From positions 151,502 through 215,501 of the forward strand of contig NZ_BONV01000017.1 in NCBI RefSeq assembly GCF_016862895.1: DNA of 64,000 bases. The letters run 5' to 3'. Under the pieces are notes generated by a model that saw only the letters and a program-made list of their open reading frames with translations, made no database searches and had not been told where the DNA came from. This stretch comes from Planotetraspora kaengkrachanensis (lineage in GTDB: Bacteria > Actinomycetota > Actinomycetes > Streptosporangiales > Streptosporangiaceae). Every line of letters starts with the position of its first letter. The stretch's first letter is position 1. Positions 40,400 through 47,747 of this stretch are shown here, piece by piece. A program made the translations under genes and the position numbers.

Positions 40400-40428
40400 A
40401 CTATGCCCATGGCACACAGGGACTTCAA
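40400..40428 (-). promoter_or_regulatory. Probable cvnABCD promoter
   Basis: On the minus strand TTGAAG and CATAGT are separated by 17 bases. The predicted start of transcription gives a leader of about 95 bases before cvnA. Confidence 0.55.
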
Positions 40429-40675
40429 GCAACAGAAGCGGAGAACGGATACGAATACCGACGAAACTGATCATGGAGGATTGCCACCTCACACCCGGCC
40501 GCTACGGGGTGCCGCCGGAAAGGTCACGACACGGACGGCTCCGATGTGAGGGAAGTGCTGGTCGAACGCATGTCTCCCACTGCCGGGCGCACTCGGGCAG
40601 CGGTCGGCGACTCCCTGCCGGGCACGTTCCGTGACTTCGGATGCGCGGCGAATACAGGGAAGATCAACTTAATAT

Positions 40676-40732
40676 CCCGGGCCGCTTTGAGAGCGGAGCC
40701 GGACGCTCGCCCCCAAGCGGCCCGGGCCGCTT
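40676..40732. repeat. Perfect 18-bp palindrome with a duplicated arm
   Basis: AAGCGGCCCGGGCCGCTT (40715-40732) is a perfect palindrome. Its right two-thirds, CCCGGGCCGCTT, also occurs at 40676-40687. The element lies 84 bases after the SDR stop codon and may be that gene's terminator or a protein-binding site; no T-run follows. Confidence 0.6.
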
Positions 40733-40815
40733 GTCTTAATCGTGTGGAATATAGAAGGAAATTCTGTCGGACTCGGCGAGAATGGCGAGTTATCGACTGC
40801 TGCCGTAATTCCGAG

Positions 40816-41760
40816 TCAGCCGCGTGATGACGCGGCGAGCATGTCGAGGGACACCTGCCACAGTCGCGCCGCCGCCTCGGGGTCGAGAGCGTGCGCGGCT
40901 ACGCCCCGGAACTCACCGGGCACGGGAGGCTCCGCCTCGTTGCAGTCCTCGAAGTACCGGCCGCCCACACCTTCGAGCGGCGGCCAGGTCGCGAGCAGTG
41001 CGGACGTGGCGGCCCCCTGCTGGGGCGTCTTGAACACATAGCCGGCGGCCTTCGAGCGTTCGAGCGCCTCCCGGCTCATGTGCCGGGTCAGATTCGTCAG
41101 GATAGCCCCCGGGTGCGCGGCGTTGACCGTGATGCCGTCCGCGGCCCACCGCTTGTTCGCCTCGACCGCGAACAGGGCGTTGGCCGTCTTGGACTGGCCG
41201 TACGCGATCATCGAGTCGTAGGCGCGCCGCATGAAGTGGATGTCGTCGAAGTCCACCCCGGCCCGCAGATGACCGACCGAGCTGAGCGAGACGACCCGGG
41301 CCCGCCCGGCCGCCACGAGCGCAGGGTGCAGCCCGGTGGAGAGCGCGAAGTGCCCGAGATGGTTGGTCGCGAACTGCAACTCCCAGCCCTCCGGCGTACG
41401 CGCCTCGGTCGTCATCATCACGCCGGCGTTGTTGACGAGGATGTGCAGGGGGCCGTCCCACGCGGCGACGAAGGCCGCGACGGACGCCTGGTCGGCGAGG
41501 TCCAGCGGAGCGACCAGGATGTGATCGTTCCCGGTGGTCGCCCTGATGTCCGCGGCGACCTCCTCGCCGGTGCCGACCCCGCGCACCGCCAGGGTCACCT
41601 CCGCACCCGCGCCCGCGAGCGCCCTGGCGGTCTCGATGCCGATGCCTGATGAGGCACCGGTCACGATGGCACGGCGGCCGGTGAGGTCCAGGCCCTCCAC
41701 CACCTCGGCCGCCGTGGATCGGCCCGTGAACGGCGTGGTGATACGTGTCGGTTCGGTCAT
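40816..41760 (-). CDS. SDR-family oxidoreductase (retinol-dehydrogenase/WWOX-like group)
   Basis: A 314-residue extended SDR. TGASSGIGIETARALAGAGA is the cofactor turn, ILVNNAGVMMT follows, the catalytic Ser is in VVSLSSVGHL, and MIAYGQSKTANALF contains the YxxxK pair. The C-terminal part (GVGGRYFEDCNEAEP) is typical of the actinobacterial group annotated as light-dependent protochlorophyllide reductase- or retinol dehydrogenase-like; the substrate is unknown. It is divergent from an XRE/MmyB-like regulator, which probably controls it. Confidence 0.88.
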   Translation of the reverse strand: MTEPTRITTPFTGRSTAAEVVEGLDLTGRRAIVTGASSGIGIETARALAGAGAEVTLAVRGVGTGEEVAADIRATTGNDHILVAPLDLADQASVAAFVAAWDGPLHILVNNAGVMMTTEARTPEGWELQFATNHLGHFALSTGLHPALVAAGRARVVSLSSVGHLRAGVDFDDIHFMRRAYDSMIAYGQSKTANALFAVEANKRWAADGITVNAAHPGAILTNLTRHMSREALERSKAAGYVFKTPQQGAATSALLATWPPLEGVGGRYFEDCNEAEPPVPGEFRGVAAHALDPEAAARLWQVSLDMLAASSRG

Positions 41761-41995
41761 GGGACTGCCTCTCTGTCATGCCGCGGCGTGGAGAGCCGAC
41801 GGCGGACGCGCCCGGATCCGCGCACCTGACCTCGCGAAACAGTGGCAGGTGGCGTTTCTTCAGCACACCACCGGCACAACCCCCGCCCGTGCAGGAAGAC
41901 AGGCACGTCTCCACCCGGGGTCCGGCCTACCGGGGGTCCGGCAGGCCCCCTCACGGACCTCCCCGTCACCTCACCCCGGTCATACGCTGAATGAC

Positions 41996-42898
41996 ATGAG
42001 CGACCCCTCCTCCGGCGCCGGGGCCAATGCGGAACTCCGGGAGTTCCTGCGCTCACGCCGGGCCCGGATCACACCCGAGGAAGCGGGGCTACCGGTGCAG
42101 CCGGGCATTCGCCGGGTGCCGGGTCTGCGCAGGGAGGAGGTCGCCCAGCTCGCCGGGGTGAGCGTGGACTACTACGTGCGCCTGGAACGCGGCCGCAGCG
42201 TCAACGTGTCACAAACCGTGCTGGACGCCCTCGCCCGGGCGCTGCGCCTGAACGACACAGAACGCAGTCACCTCTCCGACGTGGCCAGGCCCACCCGCGG
42301 CAGGAGCCGCCCGATGCCGCCGCAGCGGGTACGGCCGGGGCTGTACCGCGTGCTCGACCTGCTGAGCGAGACCCCCGCGCTGATCCTGGGCTGCCGCAAT
42401 GACGTCCTGGCGGCCAACAAAATGGCCCGGGCCCTGTACACCGACTTCGACGCCCTCCCGTACCGGGAGCGGAACATGGTCCGGTTCATGTTCCTCGACG
42501 AGGCCGCCCGCGGGCTGTACGTCGACTGGGAGTCCGCCGCCCGCGGCACCGTCGCCGGCCTGCACCTGTACGCCGGACGGCACCCCGACGACGCCCGGCT
42601 CGCCGAACTCGTCGGCGAGCTCTCCCTCCGTGACAGGGACTTCCGGCGCTGGTGGGCCGACCACGACGTCCACCGTCGCACCTACGGCGCCAAGGACTAC
42701 CACCACCCCCTGGTCGGCGACCTCACCCTGGACTACGAGACCTTCCGGTCCGACGGCGACCCCGACCAGGTCCTCGGGATCCACACCGCGGAGCCGGGCT
42801 CCTCCTCCGAGCAGGCCCTGCGCCTGCTGGCCGCCTGGGCCGGCGAGGCGCCGTCCGGGCCGCGCGTAGCAGGGCTTGATTCGTCAGACACGACCTAA
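41996..42898 (+). CDS. XRE-family regulator with MmyB-like ligand-binding domain
   Basis: A 300-residue regulator. The N-terminal helix-turn-helix has ELREFLRSRRARITPEEAGL and PGLRREEVAQLAGVSVDYYV followed by RLERGR. The C-terminal half (LYRVLDLLSETPALILGCRN, then NMVRFMFLDEAARGLYVDWE and TYGAKDYHHPLVGDLTLDYE) is the MmyB-type PAS-like domain that binds fatty-acid-like ligands in relatives. ATG at 41996 begins the domain; no strong ribosome binding site is present. Divergence from the SDR suggests that it regulates that gene. Its stop overlaps the next, convergent gene by four bases. Confidence 0.9.
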   Translation: MSDPSSGAGANAELREFLRSRRARITPEEAGLPVQPGIRRVPGLRREEVAQLAGVSVDYYVRLERGRSVNVSQTVLDALARALRLNDTERSHLSDVARPTRGRSRPMPPQRVRPGLYRVLDLLSETPALILGCRNDVLAANKMARALYTDFDALPYRERNMVRFMFLDEAARGLYVDWESAARGTVAGLHLYAGRHPDDARLAELVGELSLRDRDFRRWWADHDVHRRTYGAKDYHHPLVGDLTLDYETFRSDGDPDQVLGIHTAEPGSSSEQALRLLAAWAGEAPSGPRVAGLDSSDTT

Positions 42899-43455
42899 GC
42901 CCGGGTGCGGTAGTGAAGGTGGACGACGCCGTTGCCGAAGCGGCGTTCGCCCAGCAGGTCGAGCTTCACGCGGACGCCGCCGGGGAGAGCCGGGTTCCCG
43001 CCTCCCACGACGACAGGCGTCAGGAACAGGTGGCACTCGTCGACCAGCCCGGCCCTGATCGCGTGGGCGGCGAGCTCGGGACCGCCCACGGAGATGTCCC
43101 GCTCCGCCGACTCCTTCATCCGGCGGACCGCCTCGGCGTCGAAGGCCCGCTCGATCCGCGTCCTGGCGGTCGGCGCCGCCTCCAGCGTCCGGGAGTACAC
43201 GACCTTGTCGGCCGCCTGCCATATCGCGGCGAAGTCCAGGGTCACGGGCGACTGGCCGGGGAGGGTGTGCATGGTCTCCCAGCCGGCCATCACCTCGTAC
43301 ATGCGACGTCCGTAGAGGTAGGTGCCGGTCGGCCGCTCGAGGTCGTTGACGAAGGCGTGGACCTCCTCGTCCGGCTCCGCCCAGTCGAACTTGCCGTTCT
43401 CGTCCGCCACGTAGCCGTCGAGTGACGTGATCGCCGCGTAGATCAGCTTGGCCAT
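42895..43455 (-). CDS. Dihydrofolate reductase-like (RibD C-terminal) domain protein
   Basis: A 186-residue protein with the RibD_C/DHFR fold: MAKLIYAAITSLDGYVADEN, GRRMYEVMAGWE, then RDISVGGPELAAHAIRAGLV, DECHLFLTPVVVGGGN and a C-terminal VVHLHYR. Such YwjB/YyaP-like proteins probably use NADPH to reduce an unknown pteridine- or riboflavin-like compound. ATG at 43455 follows GGGAGG. A TetR gene diverges 136 bases upstream, so co-regulation is possible. Confidence 0.88.
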   Translation of the reverse strand: MAKLIYAAITSLDGYVADENGKFDWAEPDEEVHAFVNDLERPTGTYLYGRRMYEVMAGWETMHTLPGQSPVTLDFAAIWQAADKVVYSRTLEAAPTARTRIERAFDAEAVRRMKESAERDISVGGPELAAHAIRAGLVDECHLFLTPVVVGGGNPALPGGVRVKLDLLGERRFGNGVVHLHYRTRA

Positions 43456-43554
43456 GACAGGGCCTCCCGGGTCGACTGCTTCCGTTTTGCCGTCCGTCCG
43501 CGAGCCTAAGTCGTCACCGCCGCATCGTCCCGGTGTGAGCGTCGCCACGGAAAC

Positions 43555-43584
43555 TTGACCGTACGTTCCAGATAGCCGTAGCGT
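43555..43584 (+). promoter_or_regulatory. tetR promoter with operator copy 3 (GACCGTACGTTC)
   Basis: TTGACC and TAGCGT are 18 bases apart. The operator GACCGTACGTTC (43557-43568) overlaps the -35 element and the start of the spacer, a position that would allow autorepression by the TetR protein. Confidence 0.6.
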
Positions 43585-43591
43585 TCCCTGC

Positions 43592-44173
43592 ATGGCACGC
43601 GTCAGGGAGTTCGACACCGAGGCCGCACTGGAGGCGGCCATGTCCGCGTTCCGACACAAGGGGTACGAGGGCACCTCGGTGCAGGACCTGGTCGACGCCA
43701 CGGGAATCGGACGCGGGTCGCTGTACGCGGCGTTCGGCAGCAAGGAGGGCCTGTACCTGGCGGTCATGGACCGCTACCGCGAGCAGTACGCAATGCCCCT
43801 GATCGAACTGCTCGACAGCGGTGCCCCCGCACGCGAGCTGATTCGCGCCGTGCTGCTCGGCGTGGTGGACGAGATCGTGCGTGACGGCACCCGCCAGTCG
43901 TGCCTCATCGTCAGCGCCACGACGGAGCGGCTGCCGCACGATCCCGAGGTCGCCGGGCGCGTACGGGCGACGACCGCGTCACTGGACGACGCGCTGACCG
44001 AGCTGATCACAAAGGGCCAGGCGAGCGGCGAGCTGACGAGCGTCCGCGACGCGAGGGACCTGGCCCGGTTCCTGCTGACGACGGTCCACGGGCTGCGGGT
44101 CATGGGCGCGATCATCACCGATCGGGGAACCCTGACGAACATCACGGAGGTGGCCCTGGGCTGCCTCGACTGA
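43592..44173 (+). CDS. TetR/AcrR-family regulator (second of two paralogues)
   Basis: A 193-residue repressor very similar in layout to the TetR at 32722: EFDTEAALEAAMSAFRHKGY followed by EGTSVQDLVDATGIGRGSLY and AAFGSKEGLYLAVMDRY. The C-terminal domain has RQSCLIVSATTERLPHDPEV. Both proteins have Gly/Ala-Arg-x-Ser-Leu-Tyr at the recognition helix and lie next to the same 12-bp operator. A second operator copy lies 21 bases after its stop codon. ATG at 43592 has no strong ribosome binding site. Confidence 0.88.
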   Translation: MARVREFDTEAALEAAMSAFRHKGYEGTSVQDLVDATGIGRGSLYAAFGSKEGLYLAVMDRYREQYAMPLIELLDSGAPARELIRAVLLGVVDEIVRDGTRQSCLIVSATTERLPHDPEVAGRVRATTASLDDALTELITKGQASGELTSVRDARDLARFLLTTVHGLRVMGAIITDRGTLTNITEVALGCLD

Positions 44174-44194
44174 GTTTTTCACGCCCCGAATCTG

Positions 44195-44206
44195 TAACGA
44201 TCGTTC
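44195..44206. promoter_or_regulatory. TetR operator copy 4 (TAACGATCGTTC)
   Basis: A nearly perfect dyad, AACGATCGTT, lies between tetR and the Gfo/Idh/MocA gene. It suggests that the latter belongs to the same regulatory unit. Confidence 0.5.
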
Positions 44207-44330
44207 AAGATTTTTAGCTGACGGCCTCCGCGGCCGCCCGCCTGCCGTACCTGCGGAGTTTCTGCACTTTCAGCACATATCGCAACATTCGGCCGCACCC
44301 CGCGGCCGGTTCAATCATGGGGGAAAGCAC

Positions 44331-45434
44331 ATGAAGAAGATCGGCGTCGGCATCATCGGAGCAAGCGTCGGCGGATGGGCCTCCATCAGCCACGTCCCCG
44401 CGCTCAAGGCCCTTTCCGACTACGAACTGCGCGCGATCAGCACCTCGCGCCGGGAGTCGGCCGAACTCGCCGCCAAGGAGTTCGACGTCCCGGTGGCGTA
44501 CGACGACCACAGGGACCTGATCGCACATCCGGATGTCGACCTGGTCGTGGTCGCGGTGAAAGTCACCCACCACCACGCGCTGGTCTCGGCGGCGCTGGAG
44601 GCCGGGAAGATGGTCTACAGCGAATGGCCGCTGGGCGTGGACCTCCGTGAGGCGGCCGAGCTGACCGAGCGGGCCCGGGCCGCGGGCGTGCGCACGGTGA
44701 TCGGGCTGCAGGCCCGCTTCTCCCCCGTAATCCGTTATGTCCGCGATCTGGTCGCCAACGGTTACGTCGGCCGGGTGCTCGGCACGACGATGGTCGGGTC
44801 GGGTCTGTCCTGGGGGCCGGAGACCGACCGCGCCCACGCCTACATCTTCGACGCCGCCGCCGGAGCGACACTCCTCACCGCGGCGGGCATGCACGCCCTC
44901 GAGGCGGTGAACTTCGCGCTGGGGGACTTCGCCGGCGTCTCGGCCAACCTCGTCAACGGCCGCACGGAGGTCCGGGTGGTGGACGAGGGGACCACGATCC
45001 CGGTGACCACAGCCGACCAGCTGTCCGTCATGGGGACGCTGGACAGCGGCGCGGCCCTTTCCTTCTTCTACCGCGGCGGCTTCTCGCGGGGCGACAACCT
45101 GCGCTGGGAGATCAACGGCACCGACGGCGACCTCATCCTGACCGCGCCGGGAGCCAACGGGAACCTGCAGGTGGCGGACGTGAAGCTGGAAGGCGGCCGG
45201 GGCACCGACGTCGGGATCGCCGAGATCACCGTGCCGGCTCACTACTTCGATCCCGTCCCCCGCGCCCTGGCCGCGCTCCCGCAGAACGTGGCGCAGACCT
45301 ACGCGTTCCTGGCCAGGGATCTGCGCGAGGGCACCGACACCGTCCCCGGCTTCGACCACGCCCTTGTACGGCACCGCCTCGTCGACGCGATCGAGCAGGC
45401 CTCCCGGACCGGGACCGTCCAGTCTCCGGCATGA
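44331..45434 (+). CDS. Gfo/Idh/MocA-family oxidoreductase
   Basis: A 367-residue NAD(P)-dependent oxidoreductase. The N-terminal Rossmann domain starts IGVGIIGASVGGWASISHVP; DLVVVAVKVTHHHALVSAAL and VYSEWPLGVDLREAAELTE contain the usual EKP-like site, here Glu-Trp-Pro, so Lys is replaced by Trp. The C-terminal alpha/beta domain follows (about 130-330). Members oxidise or reduce sugars or galactose-like lactols. Loss of the EKP lysine occurs in the Gal80/GFO-like subgroup and may indicate a regulatory or altered catalytic role. ATG at 44331 follows GGGGGAAAG. Confidence 0.86.
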   Translation: MKKIGVGIIGASVGGWASISHVPALKALSDYELRAISTSRRESAELAAKEFDVPVAYDDHRDLIAHPDVDLVVVAVKVTHHHALVSAALEAGKMVYSEWPLGVDLREAAELTERARAAGVRTVIGLQARFSPVIRYVRDLVANGYVGRVLGTTMVGSGLSWGPETDRAHAYIFDAAAGATLLTAAGMHALEAVNFALGDFAGVSANLVNGRTEVRVVDEGTTIPVTTADQLSVMGTLDSGAALSFFYRGGFSRGDNLRWEINGTDGDLILTAPGANGNLQVADVKLEGGRGTDVGIAEITVPAHYFDPVPRALAALPQNVAQTYAFLARDLREGTDTVPGFDHALVRHRLVDAIEQASRTGTVQSPA

Positions 45435-45542
45435 CCCCGCGCGATCCCTCGCGACATCGGCCGCGAATCGCTCTCTCGCGGAATTCGGTCCCGATGACTA
45501 GAATCATGTTCTATTTTCCGGCTCCGACTGCGAGGGAGCGGC

Positions 45543-46772
45543 ATGGGCGAGCTGAAGGTCACCTGCGATCCCGAGGAGGTCGGCTTCGACAGCGGCCGCC
45601 TCCGGCGCATCGACGCGCACTTCGCGTCCTACGTCGACGACGGACGGCTTCCCGGCTGGCTCGTGCTGGTCGCCCGGCGCGGCGAGATCGCACACCTGTC
45701 CACGTACGGAACCCGCGACATGGCCTCCGGGGCGCCGGTCGAGACCGACACCCTCTTCCGGATCTATTCGATGTCGAAGCCGATCACTTCGGTCGCGGCC
45801 ATGATGCTCTACGAGGAGGGCGCCCTCGAGCTGACCGACCCGATCAGCCGCTTCATCCCCTCGTTCGCCGACATGCGGGTCTACGAGAAGGGCATGGCGG
45901 TCAGGCCGGTCACCCGCCCCGCCACCGAGCCGGTACGGCTGTGGCACCTCCTCACCCACACCGCCGGACTGGTCTACGGCTTCCAGCACGTCAGCGTCGT
46001 CGACGAGATCTACCGCAACGCCGGCTTCAACCGGGGCCTCCCGGGGGACCTCGACCTCGCCGAGGTCGTGGACCGATGGGCGGCGCTGCCCCTGCTCTTC
46101 GAGCCCGGCTCGCAGTGGAACTACTCCGTCGCCACCGACGTGCTCGGCCGGGTGGTCGAGGTGGTGTCGGGACAGTCGCTCGACCGGTTCCTGGCCGAAC
46201 GGATCTTCGACCCGCTGGCGATGACCGACACCGGATTCTCCATCTCCGCCGACAAGGCCGACCGGATGGCCTCGCTCTACACGGCCGACCCGAACGGACG
46301 GGCGACCCTCCTCGACATGGGCGACTCCGCCTTGCGACAGCCCAGGGCGCTGTCGGGCGGGGGCGGGCTGATCTCCAGCGCCGCCGACTACCACCGGTTC
46401 ACCCAGATGCTGTCGCGCGGCGGCGAACTGGACGGCGTACGGCTGCTCAGCCCGCGCACGGTCGCGTACATGACCCGCAACCACCTGCCCGGCGGCGCCG
46501 ATCTCGAGCAGTTCGGCCGGCCGGTCTTCGCCGAGGTCTCCTATGCCGGCGTCGGCTTCGGACTCGGCTTCGCCGTGGTGCAGGACGCCGCGAAGCACAA
46601 GGCCCTGGCCTCGGAGGGCGAGTACAACTGGGGCGGCGCGGCGAGCACGACCTTCTGGGTGGACCCGGCGGAGCAGGTGACGGTCGTCTTCCTCACCCAG
46701 CTCACACCCTCGAACGCCCACCCGATTCGGCCGCAGTTGCGGCAGTTGGTCTATCAGGCGCTCGTCGACTGA
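45543..46772 (+). CDS. Serine beta-lactamase-like hydrolase (class C/esterase VIII type)
   Basis: A 409-residue protein of the beta-lactamase/D-alanyl-D-alanine carboxypeptidase fold without a signal peptide. The SxxK motif S76-M-S-K79 is in FRIYSMSKPITSVAAMML; the YxN-like motif is QWNYSVATDVLGRVVE; LLTHTAGLVYGFQ and GGAAST are also present. Cytoplasmic proteins of this type are usually family VIII esterases or lactonases rather than true beta-lactamases. ATG at 45543 follows GAGGGAG. It is on the same strand as the Gfo/Idh gene, 108 bases downstream. Confidence 0.87.
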   Translation: MGELKVTCDPEEVGFDSGRLRRIDAHFASYVDDGRLPGWLVLVARRGEIAHLSTYGTRDMASGAPVETDTLFRIYSMSKPITSVAAMMLYEEGALELTDPISRFIPSFADMRVYEKGMAVRPVTRPATEPVRLWHLLTHTAGLVYGFQHVSVVDEIYRNAGFNRGLPGDLDLAEVVDRWAALPLLFEPGSQWNYSVATDVLGRVVEVVSGQSLDRFLAERIFDPLAMTDTGFSISADKADRMASLYTADPNGRATLLDMGDSALRQPRALSGGGGLISSAADYHRFTQMLSRGGELDGVRLLSPRTVAYMTRNHLPGGADLEQFGRPVFAEVSYAGVGFGLGFAVVQDAAKHKALASEGEYNWGGAASTTFWVDPAEQVTVVFLTQLTPSNAHPIRPQLRQLVYQALVD

Positions 46773-46903
46773 CCGGGGACGCCCGGGCGCGCCCCGGGAG
46801 CCCGGTCCCCGGCGCCGCGCCCATCTCCGGTCCGATCACGTCTCGGAATCCTAGGTGTCACGCACCCATAGTAAATAGGACAATCAGGCCATAACGTGAC
46901 GGA

Positions 46904-47701
46904 GTGGAAGTACTAGCTGACTTGCTTCGTGCCCTCCGCAACACGGCGCCGCTGGACGCACTGATGCGGCTGCGCGGCCACCGGCGCATGTTGCGATGCG
47001 AAGAGGTGGCCCTCATGGCCGGCCTCGACCCGGTCTACTACACCCGTCTGGAGCAGGGGCTGGAATCCCGCCCACCCGACGACGTGCTGAACGCCCTGGC
47101 ACGCGTCTACGACCTCGACTCCGATTCCACCGACCACCTGTACCGCGTCGCCCACCCGGCGGGACAGGTCCAGATCTCCCAGAAACTGCAGAAGACCGTG
47201 GAGAACTGGTACCACGCGCCGGTCTTCGCGGTGAACCACCAGTTGGACGTCCTGGCCGCCAACAGCATGGCCCGTGTGCTGTTCAAGGGCATGGATCACA
47301 CCGACAACCTGATGCGGCACGCGTTCCTCGCTCCCGGCGCCCGCGAGTTCTTCCCCAACTGGGAGCGGGAGGCCCGCTCGAAGGTGGCCCACCTGCGCGC
47401 GGCGGCCGAAGAGGACGACGACGCACCCGCCCTCCACGACCTGGTGGACGAGCTCTCCTCGGAGAGCAGGGAGTTCCGCCGGATGTGGTCGAACCGGGAC
47501 GTGCACGTGGACGAGTACAAGCACATGCGCCACCACGAGATCGGCGACGTCGACCTCCGGCACGACACGTTGTCCGTCCAGAGCAGCCCGGGCGTGCTGC
47601 TCTTCGTCTGCCACGCCGACCCCGGCAGCGCGGCCGAGGAGTCCCTGTCCCTGCTGAGCATCCTCGCGGCGGACGAGGATGTGAACTCGAACTCGGACTG
47701 A
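46904..47701 (+). CDS. XRE/MmyB-like regulator with a divergent N-terminus
   Basis: A 265-residue regulator related to the one at 41996. The helix-turn-helix core is CEEVALMAGLDPVYYTRLEQ, but the usual upstream block (LRxRRxxLxPEDxGLP, then GRRRTPGLRREE) is shortened to TAPLDALMRLRGHRRMLR, so helix 1 is atypical. The MmyB-like domain (KLQKTVENWYHAPVFAVNHQ, then DVLAANSMARVLFKG and SREFRRMWSNRDVHVDEYKH) is complete. GTG at 46904 has GACGGA upstream. Targets are unknown; the LAL regulator gene follows after 46 bases. Confidence 0.83.
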   Translation: MEVLADLLRALRNTAPLDALMRLRGHRRMLRCEEVALMAGLDPVYYTRLEQGLESRPPDDVLNALARVYDLDSDSTDHLYRVAHPAGQVQISQKLQKTVENWYHAPVFAVNHQLDVLAANSMARVLFKGMDHTDNLMRHAFLAPGAREFFPNWEREARSKVAHLRAAAEEDDDAPALHDLVDELSSESREFRRMWSNRDVHVDEYKHMRHHEIGDVDLRHDTLSVQSSPGVLLFVCHADPGSAAEESLSLLSILAADEDVNSNSD

Positions 47702-47747
47702 CCCGGCCGACCGGCCCGCCCCGGCACGGTCGCTACATTGGCTGGTC

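Larger units (their letters stand above)
40299..40815. other. 517-base gene-free region upstream of the conservon
   Basis: It is more AT-rich than its surroundings, with no open frame showing the GC3 bias of real genes. It holds the probable cvnA promoter (40400-40428) and, near 40676-40732, repeated copies of a palindrome arm. The SDR gene beyond it converges towards the cvn promoter, so a terminator would be expected here, but only the palindrome is visible. Confidence 0.5.

Noticed and set aside
40546..40827. 93-codon plus-strand frame in the gap before the SDR gene
   Set aside because: No ribosome binding site, atypical codon use and many Cys/Arg. It overlaps the palindrome and the end of the SDR gene.
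45543..46772. True beta-lactamase (resistance gene)
   Set aside because: There is no signal peptide, and the motifs match family VIII esterase-like proteins. Antibiotic resistance should not be inferred.
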